DNA from: Zoogloeaceae bacterium | GTDB lineage: Bacteria > Pseudomonadota > Gammaproteobacteria > Burkholderiales > Rhodocyclaceae | Assembly: GCA_024235595.1 (NCBI GenBank) | Contig: JACKMC010000012.1 | Coordinates: 41,147 to 105,146 of the forward strand | Length of the DNA stretch: 64,000 nt | Reading direction: 5' to 3' | Shown here: positions 16,203 through 23,934 of the stretch, piece after piece | Layout: each line of letters begins with the position of its first letter | How positions within the stretch are numbered: the first letter of the stretch is position 1 | Made by a program: the position numbers and the translations under genes | The notes under the pieces: model-generated | Told to the model about the DNA's origin: nothing | Seen by the model: the letters and a program-made list of their open reading frames with translations, nothing else | Database searches by the model: none

Positions 16203-17686
16203 TGCTGACGCGCTGCCCGGCCTGCCAGACCGCATTTCGCGTGCGGCCGGAGCAATTGCGCCTGCGCCAGGGCCGGGTGCGCTGCGGCAGTTGCGGCAAG
16301 GCGTTCAACGCACTCGCCACGCTGTTCGACGAAGCGCAGGCGCAAGCGGACGATGCAGCCGCGATCCCCGACCCGCAGCACGACCAGGGCGCCGTGCAAC
16401 AGATGATCGACGAGCAGGTATTGGCGCCGCACGCCGAGGCTGAAACAGAGGCAGAGGCCGGGACAGAGGAGGGCGACCAGGCTGAGGCCGAGGCCCATTC
16501 GGTTCAGCCTGCTGCCGCCACGGCAAGCAGCCATGTTTTCGTGCTGGAGGAGAAGGCCGGGGTGGAGCTGTCGCACGACCCCCTCACCCACGATCCCTAC
16601 ACACCGATCACCCCCGACGACTCCGCCGACCTCCTGATCGAAAGCTTCCAGCGCTACCGCCCGCAGACATCCGAGCCCTTGCGTTTCGGCCAGATCCAGG
16701 TCGACACCGACCCATCGCTCGGCGCCGTGGCAGTCGAGAACGGCGCCAAAACGACCGGCGACCCGCACATCCTCGCGACCCGGAAGGTCGACCCGGAGGG
16801 GGGCGCGGCCGACGTTCTATCCGATCCGGACGAAGATCTGTCCGCGAAGATCGAGGCCCGGCAGGCCGAGGATTTCGGCGCCTCGGCGGGCAAGTCCTTT
16901 GACGCCGGCGCGACAGAGTGGCCGCAACTGCCGCGTGACGAGGCCGAAGACGCTGCCGAGCAGCACGAGTTCCCGCCCGCGATGCCGACCTTGCTCGCCG
17001 AGCGGCAGGAAAGCGGCGACCGCGATGCGGGCATCGTCGCGGCGACCGAAGCCACGGACGACACCCCCTCCTCCGATGAGCCGCTTTCCACGACGCTCCC
17101 GGACGCCGAAGAGCCGGTCGATCCGCTCGCCACCATGCCCGAGGTGGATGCGCAGGACGAATCCGGGACGGCGGACGAGTCACCCACCTTCGAACTCGAG
17201 CCGGCGAGCCCGCCACGCACCTGGGCCTGGGGCCTTGGCATTGGCGTGCTCGCGATCGCCCTGCTCGCCCAGGGAGCGCTGCTGTTCAGGCAGGAGATCA
17301 TCCAGCGCCTGCCTCAGACTCGACCGCTTTATGCCCAGTTGTGCGCCCACATCGGATGCAGCATGGCCCTGCCAAGGGAGGCCTCGAAGATCGCCATCGA
17401 ATCTTCCGATTTGCATCCCGAACAGGGGGCAGCCAATTTCTTCCGCCTGCGCGCCACGATCCGCAATCGTGCGCCCTTCGAGCAGGCCTATCCTCATCTC
17501 GAGCTGACCTTGACCGACGCCGCAGACCGGCCCCTGGCACGCAAGGTGCTCGAACCGCAGCAGTGGCGACCGGCCGATGCCCCCGCCGCCGGATTCCCGG
17601 CCGGCCGGGAGCTTGAAGTAAGCGTGCCGTTCGAAACCAGGGACGTCGCCGCAGTGGGCTACCGGATCTACGTTTTCTATCCCTAG
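16199..17686 (+). CDS. Zinc-ribbon, membrane-anchored DUF3426 protein
   Basis: The 495-residue product begins with an MJ0042-type zinc ribbon (Cys6, Cys9, Cys29, Cys32 in RCPACQTAFRV and RCGSCGKAFNA). A long acidic, proline- and alanine-rich low-complexity segment follows (about residues 45-335), then one membrane helix (AWGLGIGVLAIALLAQGALL, about 341-360) and a C-terminal DUF3426 domain, probably periplasmic. Function is unknown; the zinc ribbon suggests contact with nucleic acid or protein in the cytoplasm. It overlaps the prmA stop as ATGA. It shares its terminal CTAG with the end of a possible small minus-strand ORF. Confidence 0.85.
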   Translation: MMLTRCPACQTAFRVRPEQLRLRQGRVRCGSCGKAFNALATLFDEAQAQADDAAAIPDPQHDQGAVQQMIDEQVLAPHAEAETEAEAGTEEGDQAEAEAHSVQPAAATASSHVFVLEEKAGVELSHDPLTHDPYTPITPDDSADLLIESFQRYRPQTSEPLRFGQIQVDTDPSLGAVAVENGAKTTGDPHILATRKVDPEGGAADVLSDPDEDLSAKIEARQAEDFGASAGKSFDAGATEWPQLPRDEAEDAAEQHEFPPAMPTLLAERQESGDRDAGIVAATEATDDTPSSDEPLSTTLPDAEEPVDPLATMPEVDAQDESGTADESPTFELEPASPPRTWAWGLGIGVLAIALLAQGALLFRQEIIQRLPQTRPLYAQLCAHIGCSMALPREASKIAIESSDLHPEQGAANFFRLRATIRNRAPFEQAYPHLELTLTDAADRPLARKVLEPQQWRPADAPAAGFPAGRELEVSVPFETRDVAAVGYRIYVFYP

Positions 17687-17835
17687 CAGGCCGTCGGCCC
17701 GGGCGTGTAGCGGTGCCAGCGCACCCAGGAAGTGGTCGAATCCGGGCCGCAATCCCGCCCGCGCCGCAGCTCGGCCTCGAATCGGACAGCCTCCTGGCGC
17801 GGAGGATTCACGGCAGGGTAATCTGCGCACCGCAT
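17683..17835 (-). CDS. Possible small ORF (50 residues), unknown
   Basis: The 245-bp space between the DUF3426 gene and dgkA holds a minus-strand frame ending at 17683 with coding-like third positions (mostly G or C). It encodes a Cys-, Trp- and Arg-containing peptide including RRGRDCGPDSTTSWVRWHRY. Neither the ATG at 17835 nor the one at 17862 has a clear ribosome binding site. I do not recognise the product. It could be a remnant, an unannotated small protein or chance. Confidence 0.25.
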   Translation of the reverse strand: MRCADYPAVNPPRQEAVRFEAELRRGRDCGPDSTTSWVRWHRYTPGPTAC

Positions 17836-17931
17836 ACTGCGCGGTCCGCGAGGTCGGCGCATTGCGCGCCGCCTGCTCGGCCACCCGTCAGCCGCTCCCG
17901 AGCCAGGGTCGGTCCAACCGGAAACTCGAAA

Positions 17932-18327
17932 ATGCACGACCCACGGCAAGCCGACGAACCTCAGAGCCCCTTCAAGGGAAAGACCGGCCTGATCCGGATC
18001 TGGAACGCCTTCCGCTATTCGCTGGCTGGCTTGGGGGCTGCGCTCCGGCATGAGGACGCCTTCAGGCAGGAGTGCCTGCTCGCGCTGGTGCTCGTGCCGC
18101 TTGCGTTGATACTGCCTTCGAGCGGCCTGGGCAAGGCGATGCTGGTCGGCAGTGTGATCCTGGTGCTGGTGGTCGAGCTGCTCAATTCGGCGATCGAGGC
18201 GACCGTCGATCGCGTCTCGCTCGAGCGCCACCTGCTGGCCAAGCGCGCCAAGGACATCGGCAGCGCCGCAGTGATGCTGAGCCTGCTGAATCTTGCGCTG
18301 GTATGGGTGCTGGTGCTCTTCGCCTGA
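17932..18327 (+). CDS. dgkA: Diacylglycerol kinase DgkA
   Basis: DgkA phosphorylates diacylglycerol in the inner membrane, recycling lipid released by periplasmic glucan and lipid A modification. The 131-residue product has an amphipathic N-terminus (GLIRIWNAFRYSLAGLGAALRHEDAFRQE), three membrane helices and the active-site segment VVELLNSAIEATVDRVSLE. The N-terminus carries about 12 more residues than E. coli DgkA. The ATG at 17932 has no strong ribosome binding site visible. Confidence 0.95.
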   Translation: MHDPRQADEPQSPFKGKTGLIRIWNAFRYSLAGLGAALRHEDAFRQECLLALVLVPLALILPSSGLGKAMLVGSVILVLVVELLNSAIEATVDRVSLERHLLAKRAKDIGSAAVMLSLLNLALVWVLVLFA

Positions 18328-18434
18328 TGCGGGTGGGGTGGGGCGGCGCGTACCTGCCGAAGCCCGCACCCCCAAGGACGTGCCGTGCGCAACGAGCGAC
18401 GGCCTTTCGCAGGGGCGGGCTCAGCCGACCCTGA

Positions 18435-18453
18435 CGGGATGAGGCCCATCCCG
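18435..18453. terminator. Stem-loop between dgkA and the converging lipoprotein gene
   Basis: CGGGATG (18435-18441) pairs with CATCCCG (18447-18453) around a five-base loop. There is no T tract on either strand, so termination is uncertain. The rest of the gap between the two stops (18328-18486) shows nothing else. Confidence 0.35.
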
Positions 18454-18486
18454 CAAGGGTTGCGACAATTGCAATGCGGCGGACCG

Positions 18487-18960
18487 CTAGCGGCTGACCC
18501 GAGTGGTGCCACCATCGCTCAGGATGCGCACCCGCTCGCCGGCACGGAAGCCTTCGCCGCTGTCTGCCTGCACGATCGCGAGATAGCGACCGTTGTCCTC
18601 GCGGACCGTGATTTCCAGGCCGGGGCTGCGTGTCGTGCCCTCTTCGATTGCAGAGCCGGCAAGGCCGCCTGCTACCGCGCCAAGCACCGCGCCGATGGTG
18701 GAACCCTTGCCTCCACCAACGGTACTGCCCGCGATACCGCCGACAGCGGCACCGGCGACCGTGCCGACCGGGGTCTTGGTGCCTTCGATCTGCACCGGAC
18801 GAACCGACGTGATGGTTGCGAAACGCACCTCCATCGTGCGCCTCGCCTCGCCGCGCTGGTAGACATCGCCTCCGAGGCCGGTGGCACAGCCGGTCGTCGC
18901 GCCGGCTGCCGCCAGCACCGCAGCAAACAAGGCCGCGCGCGTCATTCCCGATTTCACCAT
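18487..18960 (-). CDS. Glycine-zipper outer membrane lipoprotein (SlyB/PcP-like)
   Basis: The 157-residue product has a signal peptide ending in TTGC (lipidated Cys25). A central glycine-zipper 2TM segment follows, with repeated small residues at four-residue spacing (GTVAGAAVGGIAGSTVGGGK, then GAVLGAVAGGLAGSAIEE), and an SH3-like C-terminal tail (ITVREDNGRYLAIVQAD, FRAGERVRILSDGG). SlyB-type lipoproteins stabilise the outer membrane under stress; equivalence is inferred. The start overlaps the end of the upstream PfkB kinase gene by seven bases, so they are cotranscribed. Confidence 0.85.
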   Translation of the reverse strand: MVKSGMTRAALFAAVLAAAGATTGCATGLGGDVYQRGEARRTMEVRFATITSVRPVQIEGTKTPVGTVAGAAVGGIAGSTVGGGKGSTIGAVLGAVAGGLAGSAIEEGTTRSPGLEITVREDNGRYLAIVQADSGEGFRAGERVRILSDGGTTRVSR

Positions 18961-19889
18961 GGTGTTTCTCCAAAAGCTGCCGCATAGCGTGCGGCCAATT
19001 CATCGCGGGTCGGGGCGTGGTTCTGTCCCCCCCGGTACCCGATCTTTACCGACCCCATGAGCGAGGCCAGCCGTCCGGTCTTTTGCCAATCGTACCCTCG
19101 CGCAATGCCGTAGAGCAGACCCGCGCGATAGGCATCGCCGCAACCCGTTGGGTCGACGACCTCATCCGCCTTGACACAAGGCACGTCGATTCGTTCGCCC
19201 GCGGTGTGGATCTGCGAGCCCTGCGCACCAAGCGTAACGATGAGCGCCTCCACTTCGGTGGCGAGGGATTCGATGCTGCGCCCGGTCCGCTCCATGAGCA
19301 AACGGGCCTCGTAGTCGTTGACCGAGCAATAGGTGGCCATCTGCATGAAGGCCAGCAGCTCCTCGCCCGAGAACATCGGCAGTCCCTGGCCGGGATCGAA
19401 AATGAAGGGCACGCCGGCGGCGGCGAACTGCTGCGCATGCGCGAGCATCCCGTCGCGCCCGTCCGGCGCCACGATGCCCAGCCTCGCGCCCGCCACCTCG
19501 TCGATGCGATTGAGGTGCGACTGGGTCATCGCGCCGGGATGGAAGGCAGTGATCTGGTTGTCGTCGAGATCGGTGGTGATGAACGCCTGGGCGGTAAAAC
19601 TGCCCTCGACCTGGCGCACGTTTGCAAGACTCAGGCCGAGCGCATCGAAGCGCCTGCGATAGGGCTCGAAATCGTCGCCCACGGTCGCCATGATCGCCGG
19701 ATCTTCGCCCAGCAACTTGAGGTTGTAGCCGATGTTGCCTGCGCAACCGCCGAACTCGCGGCGCATGTCCGGCACGAGGAAGGCAACGTTCAGGATATGA
19801 ATCTGCTCGGGCAGAATGTGATTCTTGAAGCGGTCGCCGAATACCATGATGGTGTCGAAGGCGAGCGAGCCACAAACAACGATGGACAT
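18954..19889 (-). CDS. PfkB-family carbohydrate/nucleoside kinase
   Basis: The 311-residue protein is a ribokinase-fold (PfkB) kinase. It has the N-terminal substrate region VVCGSLAFDTIMVF and GGCAGNIGYNLKLLGE, and the C-terminal anion-hole signature DPTGCGDAYRAGL, whose last Asp is the catalytic base. The related betaproteobacterial proteins are often called adenosine kinases, but I cannot assign the substrate from sequence. The ATG at 19889 follows a GGAG site on the minus strand (ACTCCTATG context); the open frame upstream is noncoding. Confidence 0.82.
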   Translation of the reverse strand: MSIVVCGSLAFDTIMVFGDRFKNHILPEQIHILNVAFLVPDMRREFGGCAGNIGYNLKLLGEDPAIMATVGDDFEPYRRRFDALGLSLANVRQVEGSFTAQAFITTDLDDNQITAFHPGAMTQSHLNRIDEVAGARLGIVAPDGRDGMLAHAQQFAAAGVPFIFDPGQGLPMFSGEELLAFMQMATYCSVNDYEARLLMERTGRSIESLATEVEALIVTLGAQGSQIHTAGERIDVPCVKADEVVDPTGCGDAYRAGLLYGIARGYDWQKTGRLASLMGSVKIGYRGGQNHAPTRDELAARYAAAFGETPW

Positions 19890-20012
19890 AGGAGTTTCAA
19901 CCGTCTCGAAACGCCCATTATATTCGCCCCGAAGCGTACGCTCCCAACAACGCAATCGGTAAGCAATTGCAACAGCGCTCCGAAGTGAGCTGCTTCGGCC
20001 AGCCAACCCGCC

Positions 20013-21233
20013 TCAGAGCGCGCCGGCGCCGACCAGACCGGCGCGCGCCTCGTGACGCTGCAGGACCTCCTCCATCACCGCAACCAAGCGCCGGGCGATC
20101 CGCTCCCAATCCGCATCGAGCACACTCGCGCGGGCGCTCGATGCCATCTCCCGTCTCAGCGACGGGTCGCCCGCAACCTTCAGCGTCGCCGCAATGAAGG
20201 CCTGCTCGTCGCCTTTGCATGCCAGCCAGCCGTTAATCCCGCTGCGAACCCGCAACGCGGCGGCCGCATAGTCGAAACCGATCACCGGCAAACCGCTTGC
20301 CAGCGCCTCGGTGGTCACGTTGCCAAAAGTCTCGGTGAGGCTGGGGAACAGGAAGAGATCTGCCGAAGCGTAGTGGCATGCGAGATCATCCCCACTGCGC
20401 ATGCCGGCAAAGATCACCTCCGGATGGGCTGCGGCGAGCGCTTCGCGGGCGGGGCCATCACCGACCAGCAGAAGCCGGCAATCGATACCGGCCGCCGCCA
20501 CCGCGCCCATCGCGGAAACCGCGAGCTCGAGATTCTTCTCCGGCGCAATGCGGCCGACAACTGCCAACAACAAGGTCTGTGGCGAAAGGCCCCAACGTCC
20601 GCGCAAGGATTCGCTACGCCGCGCAGGCGAGAACAGCGTGGTGTCCACGCCGCGCGCCACCACTTCGACGGCCCGCACCCCGGCCTGGCGCAGCTCCTCG
20701 GCGAGCTCTTCGGTCGGCACCAGGCAGCGGTCGCCCTTGTTGTGAAAGCGCCGCAGGTAGCCCGCCACGGATTGCTTCAACCAACCGACGCCGTAGTAGC
20801 GGCTATAGGCATGAAAGTTGGTGTGAAACTCGGTCACCACCGGCAGGCGCAGCTTTCGCGCAGCCGCCAGCGCCGACCAGCCAAGCGGCCCCTCGGTCAC
20901 CACCTGCACCACATCCGGGCGCCGCAACGACCACAGCTTGATCAGCGCGCTGCGGGCGGGCAGGCCAAGCTTGAGATGCTTGTATCTGGGAATCGGCAGC
21001 CCGCGCGAGAGGACTTCCTCGAAACCTTCCACGTTGAGCGGCGCATCGCCGGCGTGCTGGCGCGGCCTGATGAGCTGGATTCGATGACCCAGCCGCAGCA
21101 ATCCATCCACAAGCCGCCCTGTGGTCATCGCCACCCCGTTGACCTCGGGCGGATAGGTCTCGGTAACCACCGCGACACGCAACTGGCGCACGGCCGGGCC
21201 GAGGCTCTGGAGACTGATTGGCAAGGATTCCAT
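20013..21233 (-). CDS. GT4-family glycosyltransferase
   Basis: The 406-residue protein is a GT-B retaining glycosyltransferase. It has the acceptor-side loop TYPPEVNGVAMTT and a mid-region VTEFHTNFHAYSRYYG, typical of mannosyl/glucosyl transferases acting on lipids. The donor-binding VVGRIAPEKNLELAVSAMG and the EX7E motif ETFGNVTTE lie in the C-terminal half. I chose ATG 21233; a GTG at 21254 is also in frame. It is divergent from the ornithine-lipid genes olsB-olsA, so a glycolipid or glycosylated aminolipid product is a reasonable guess. The substrate is not shown by sequence. Confidence 0.85.
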   Translation of the reverse strand: MESLPISLQSLGPAVRQLRVAVVTETYPPEVNGVAMTTGRLVDGLLRLGHRIQLIRPRQHAGDAPLNVEGFEEVLSRGLPIPRYKHLKLGLPARSALIKLWSLRRPDVVQVVTEGPLGWSALAAARKLRLPVVTEFHTNFHAYSRYYGVGWLKQSVAGYLRRFHNKGDRCLVPTEELAEELRQAGVRAVEVVARGVDTTLFSPARRSESLRGRWGLSPQTLLLAVVGRIAPEKNLELAVSAMGAVAAAGIDCRLLLVGDGPAREALAAAHPEVIFAGMRSGDDLACHYASADLFLFPSLTETFGNVTTEALASGLPVIGFDYAAAALRVRSGINGWLACKGDEQAFIAATLKVAGDPSLRREMASSARASVLDADWERIARRLVAVMEEVLQRHEARAGLVGAGAL

Positions 21234-21382
21234 GCCTGCGCACTGTGAAGCCACTCCAAGACAAGCGCGTTAAGCGCAGATGACGATGCCGTTATTTTCG
21301 ACCGTCACCATGCTGCAACAGATGCGTCATGCGCGCGCAACGCATCCTTCCTAGAGTGCCCCGAAAGCCAGGAGGAAATCAC

Positions 21383-22141
21383 ATGCTACGCAAACAGGAA
21401 CAGCAAAACGCACGCCCGGGCCGCAATCTGCATGTCGGGCTCGCCACCTGCGAGACCGAGGTTCTCGAAGCGCAGAAGCTGCGCTATCGCGTCTTCGCGG
21501 AGGAGATGGGCGCACGCCTCAACACGCGCACCCCGGGCGTGGATCGCGACATCTACGATCCCTTCTGCGAACACCTGATCGTGCGCGACGAAGACAAGGG
21601 CCGGATCGTCGGCACCTACCGCATCCTCGCGCCGAGCGCCGCCCGCAGGGTTGGCGGCTACTACTCGGAGAACGAGTTCGACCTCACCCGCCTCCAGCAC
21701 CTGCGCAACAGCATCGTCGAGATTGGTCGCTCCTGCATCGACCCCGATTACCGCAACGGCGCGGTGATCACGCTGCTGTGGTCCGGGCTGGCGCGCTACA
21801 TGCAGGAAAACGGCTACGACTACCTGATCGGCTGCGCTTCGATCAGCATGGGCGACGGCGGCCACACGGCAGCGAGCCTGTATAATCGCCTCAAGGATTC
21901 CCACCTGAGTCCGCTCGAATACCGGGTCTTCCCGCGTTGCCCGCTGCCGCTCGAGTCGCTGCGAGGCGATCTCGATGCCGATACGCCGCCGCTGATCAAG
22001 GGTTACCTGCGGGCCGGCGCCTGGATCTGTGGCGAGCCGGCCTGGGACCCCGACTTCAATACCGCGGACCTGCCCATCATGATCGCGATGAACAGGGTTG
22101 ACGGCAGATACGCCAGGCACTTCATGGGACGCAAAGACTGA
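21383..22141 (+). CDS. olsB: L-ornithine N-alpha-acyltransferase OlsB (GNAT fold)
   Basis: OlsB transfers a 3-hydroxyacyl chain from acyl-ACP to ornithine, giving lyso-ornithine lipid. The 252-residue protein has the family features VLEAQKLRYRVFAEEMGA near the N-terminus, DPFCEHLIVRD, GRIVGTYRIL, and EIGRSCIDPDYRNGAVITLLW with the acyl-carrier-binding region, then YLIGCASISMGDGG. The ATG at 21383 follows an excellent AGGAGG ribosome binding site; 18 upstream in-frame codons are not needed. A TAGAGT -10-like hexamer is at 21352-21357. olsA follows with overlap. Confidence 0.9.
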   Translation: MLRKQEQQNARPGRNLHVGLATCETEVLEAQKLRYRVFAEEMGARLNTRTPGVDRDIYDPFCEHLIVRDEDKGRIVGTYRILAPSAARRVGGYYSENEFDLTRLQHLRNSIVEIGRSCIDPDYRNGAVITLLWSGLARYMQENGYDYLIGCASISMGDGGHTAASLYNRLKDSHLSPLEYRVFPRCPLPLESLRGDLDADTPPLIKGYLRAGAWICGEPAWDPDFNTADLPIMIAMNRVDGRYARHFMGRKD

Positions 22142-22941
22142 CTACCCCGACCGCCCCGCAGAAAGCATCGAAGCCGCTGCAGTACTGGCGGCTTTTTCGA
22201 CTCGCCCTGCACCTTGTCTCGGGCCTGGCGAGCGTCGCGCTGGTCTTCCCCTGGCTCGACGACAGTGCCCGTGGCGAGCGCCGGCGGCGCTGGTCGCGCA
22301 AGCTGCTCGGCAATCTGGGCATCGCGCTGGAGTGCGACCCAGGCGAGCTCCCCAGGGCGTGCCTGATCGTCTCGAATCACATTTCCTGGATCGACATCTT
22401 CGCCATCAATGCGCTGCTTCCAGCGGCTTTCATCTCGAAGGCCGAAGTTCGCAACTGGCCCGGCATCGGCTGGCTGGCAAGCCGCAACGACACGGTGTTC
22501 CTGCGTCGAGGCAGCCGCGGGCACGCGCGCATCGTCAATGCAGAGATCGCCGCACTCATGGATGCCGGCAAGGTGGTCGCACTCTTCCCGGAGGGCACCA
22601 CGACCAACGGCAGCCATGTGCAGCACTTCCACGCCGCCCTGCTGCAGCCCGCGATCGCCGCGCGGCGCCCGATCGTGCCGCTGGCGATCAGCTACCACCA
22701 TAGCGACGGCAGCCGCAGCCTGGCTGCCGCCTACGATGGCGACGTGAGCCTTGGCGAGAGCATGATGTCGATCGCCGCCGCCGGCTCGCTCACCGTCCGC
22801 CTGCAACTCGCAGCGGCCATCGACACGGTGCAAACACCGGAGCGCAGGATCGTCGCGCAACGCGCGCGCGACGCGATCGTGGCAAGGGCCTGCCCGCAGG
22901 CCCTGGTCGGAGATGCCCCGGCGATTGCCCACGTGGCGTAG
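22138..22941 (+). CDS. olsA: Lyso-ornithine lipid O-acyltransferase OlsA (PlsC family), probable CTG start
   Basis: OlsA acylates lyso-ornithine lipid to ornithine lipid. The protein (267 residues from the proposed start) has the acyltransferase motif NHISWID, the second motif VFLRRGSRG and FPEGTTTNG, plus an N-terminal hydrophobic helix (LALHLVSGLASVALVF). The frame is stop-free from 22102 and the homology clearly begins around 22165, but no ATG, GTG or TTG occurs in frame before 22495, which is already past the catalytic motif. A CTG at 22138 overlaps the olsB stop as CTGA, with GGGA about eight bases upstream, mirroring the ATGA/GTGA couplings elsewhere in this window. Confidence 0.88.
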   Translation: MTTPTAPQKASKPLQYWRLFRLALHLVSGLASVALVFPWLDDSARGERRRRWSRKLLGNLGIALECDPGELPRACLIVSNHISWIDIFAINALLPAAFISKAEVRNWPGIGWLASRNDTVFLRRGSRGHARIVNAEIAALMDAGKVVALFPEGTTTNGSHVQHFHAALLQPAIAARRPIVPLAISYHHSDGSRSLAAAYDGDVSLGESMMSIAAAGSLTVRLQLAAAIDTVQTPERRIVAQRARDAIVARACPQALVGDAPAIAHVA

Positions 22942-22995
22942 CATCTTGCGCATCGCTCTTGACGCTGGCAAAGACCGGAATCCAGGACCCAGCTC

Positions 22996-23008
22996 CGCCG
23001 AAACGGCG
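22996..23008. terminator. Short hairpin between converging olsA and apaH
   Basis: CGCCG and CGGCG pair around AAA, followed on the plus strand by CTTTGT. It is the only stem visible in the 111-base gap between the two stop codons and is weak. Confidence 0.3.
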
Positions 23009-23052
23009 CTTTGTGCAAGTTGCCGAGCCAGCCAGCACATGGCCGCCCGGAA

Positions 23053-23880
23053 TCACCCCCTGCCCTTCCCTCGCCCGCGCGCGTCGCAAGGCAACTGGGT
23101 CACCGCGCCATCCTCGAGCCGCATCGCGGTGAGTGCTCCGCCCCAAAGACAGCCCGAGTCGAGCGCCACCAGCCCTGGGGCACGACGGTAACCCAGCGCC
23201 GACCAGTGGCCGCACAGGATGGTATGCGTCAGGCTGCGTCGCCCAGGTAGCGCAAACCAGGGCAGGAACCCCTCTGGCGCGCTCTCGACCGGCCCCTTGT
23301 GCGCAAACTCGAGGCGCCCCGTGGGTGAGCAGAAGCGCATCCGCGTCATCACATTGACGATCAGCCGCAGGCGCTCCTGCCCGCGCAGATCGTCGCGCCA
23401 CTCGTGGGGCTCGTTGCCTTGAAGGTGCGCGAGAAACGCCTGCCGCCCGGGCCCACGCAGGGCCGACTCGACCTCAGAGGCGAGCAACTGCGCCTGTGCG
23501 ACGCTCCATTGGGGAAGGAGTCCCGCATGCACCATGGCGAAGCGCCCCTCAGCGTGAAAGAGCTTGCGCAACGCCAGCCAGTCCAGCAATTCTTCCCGAT
23601 CCGGGGCCTTGAGCACGGGTTCCAGGGTGTCATCCTTGCCTCGCTTGCGAAACCCCGCCGCAAGCATGAGCAGATAGAGGTCGTGATTGCCCAGCACCAC
23701 CGTCGCCGCAGCACCGAGGCTACGCACGAAGCGCAATACCGCAAGCGAATCCGGCCCGCGGTTGACGAGATCGCCTACCAGCCACAGCCGATCGCCCGAG
23801 GGGTCGAAGGATAGCTTGTCGAGGAGCCGCGACAGTTCTGCGTAGCAGCCCTGAATGTCGCCGATTGCGTAGGTGGGCAC
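23053..23880 (-). CDS. apaH: Bis(5'-nucleosyl)-tetraphosphatase, symmetrical
   Basis: ApaH hydrolyses Ap4A to two ADP and also removes Np4 caps from RNA. The 275-residue protein has the metallophosphatase motifs GDIQGC (7-12), VGDLVNRGPDS and GNHDLYLL in order, and the symmetrical-enzyme C-terminal features GHWSALGY and ALDSGCLWGGALTAMRLED. Start at 23880. It ends the capsule locus on the transcriptional downstream side but faces the same way; 54 bases separate it from kpsS. Confidence 0.95.
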   Translation of the reverse strand: MPTYAIGDIQGCYAELSRLLDKLSFDPSGDRLWLVGDLVNRGPDSLAVLRFVRSLGAAATVVLGNHDLYLLMLAAGFRKRGKDDTLEPVLKAPDREELLDWLALRKLFHAEGRFAMVHAGLLPQWSVAQAQLLASEVESALRGPGRQAFLAHLQGNEPHEWRDDLRGQERLRLIVNVMTRMRFCSPTGRLEFAHKGPVESAPEGFLPWFALPGRRSLTHTILCGHWSALGYRRAPGLVALDSGCLWGGALTAMRLEDGAVTQLPCDARGRGKGRG

Positions 23881-23934
23881 GAGTTACCGAAGTTCTGCCG
23901 CTGACCGGAATGCTCGTTTGGGGCCAGCGGTCAT

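Noticed and set aside
21290..21340. Pho box upstream of olsB
   Set aside because: CGTCA occurs twice about 22 bp apart, but the 7-bp direct repeats with 11-bp period expected for PhoB are not there.
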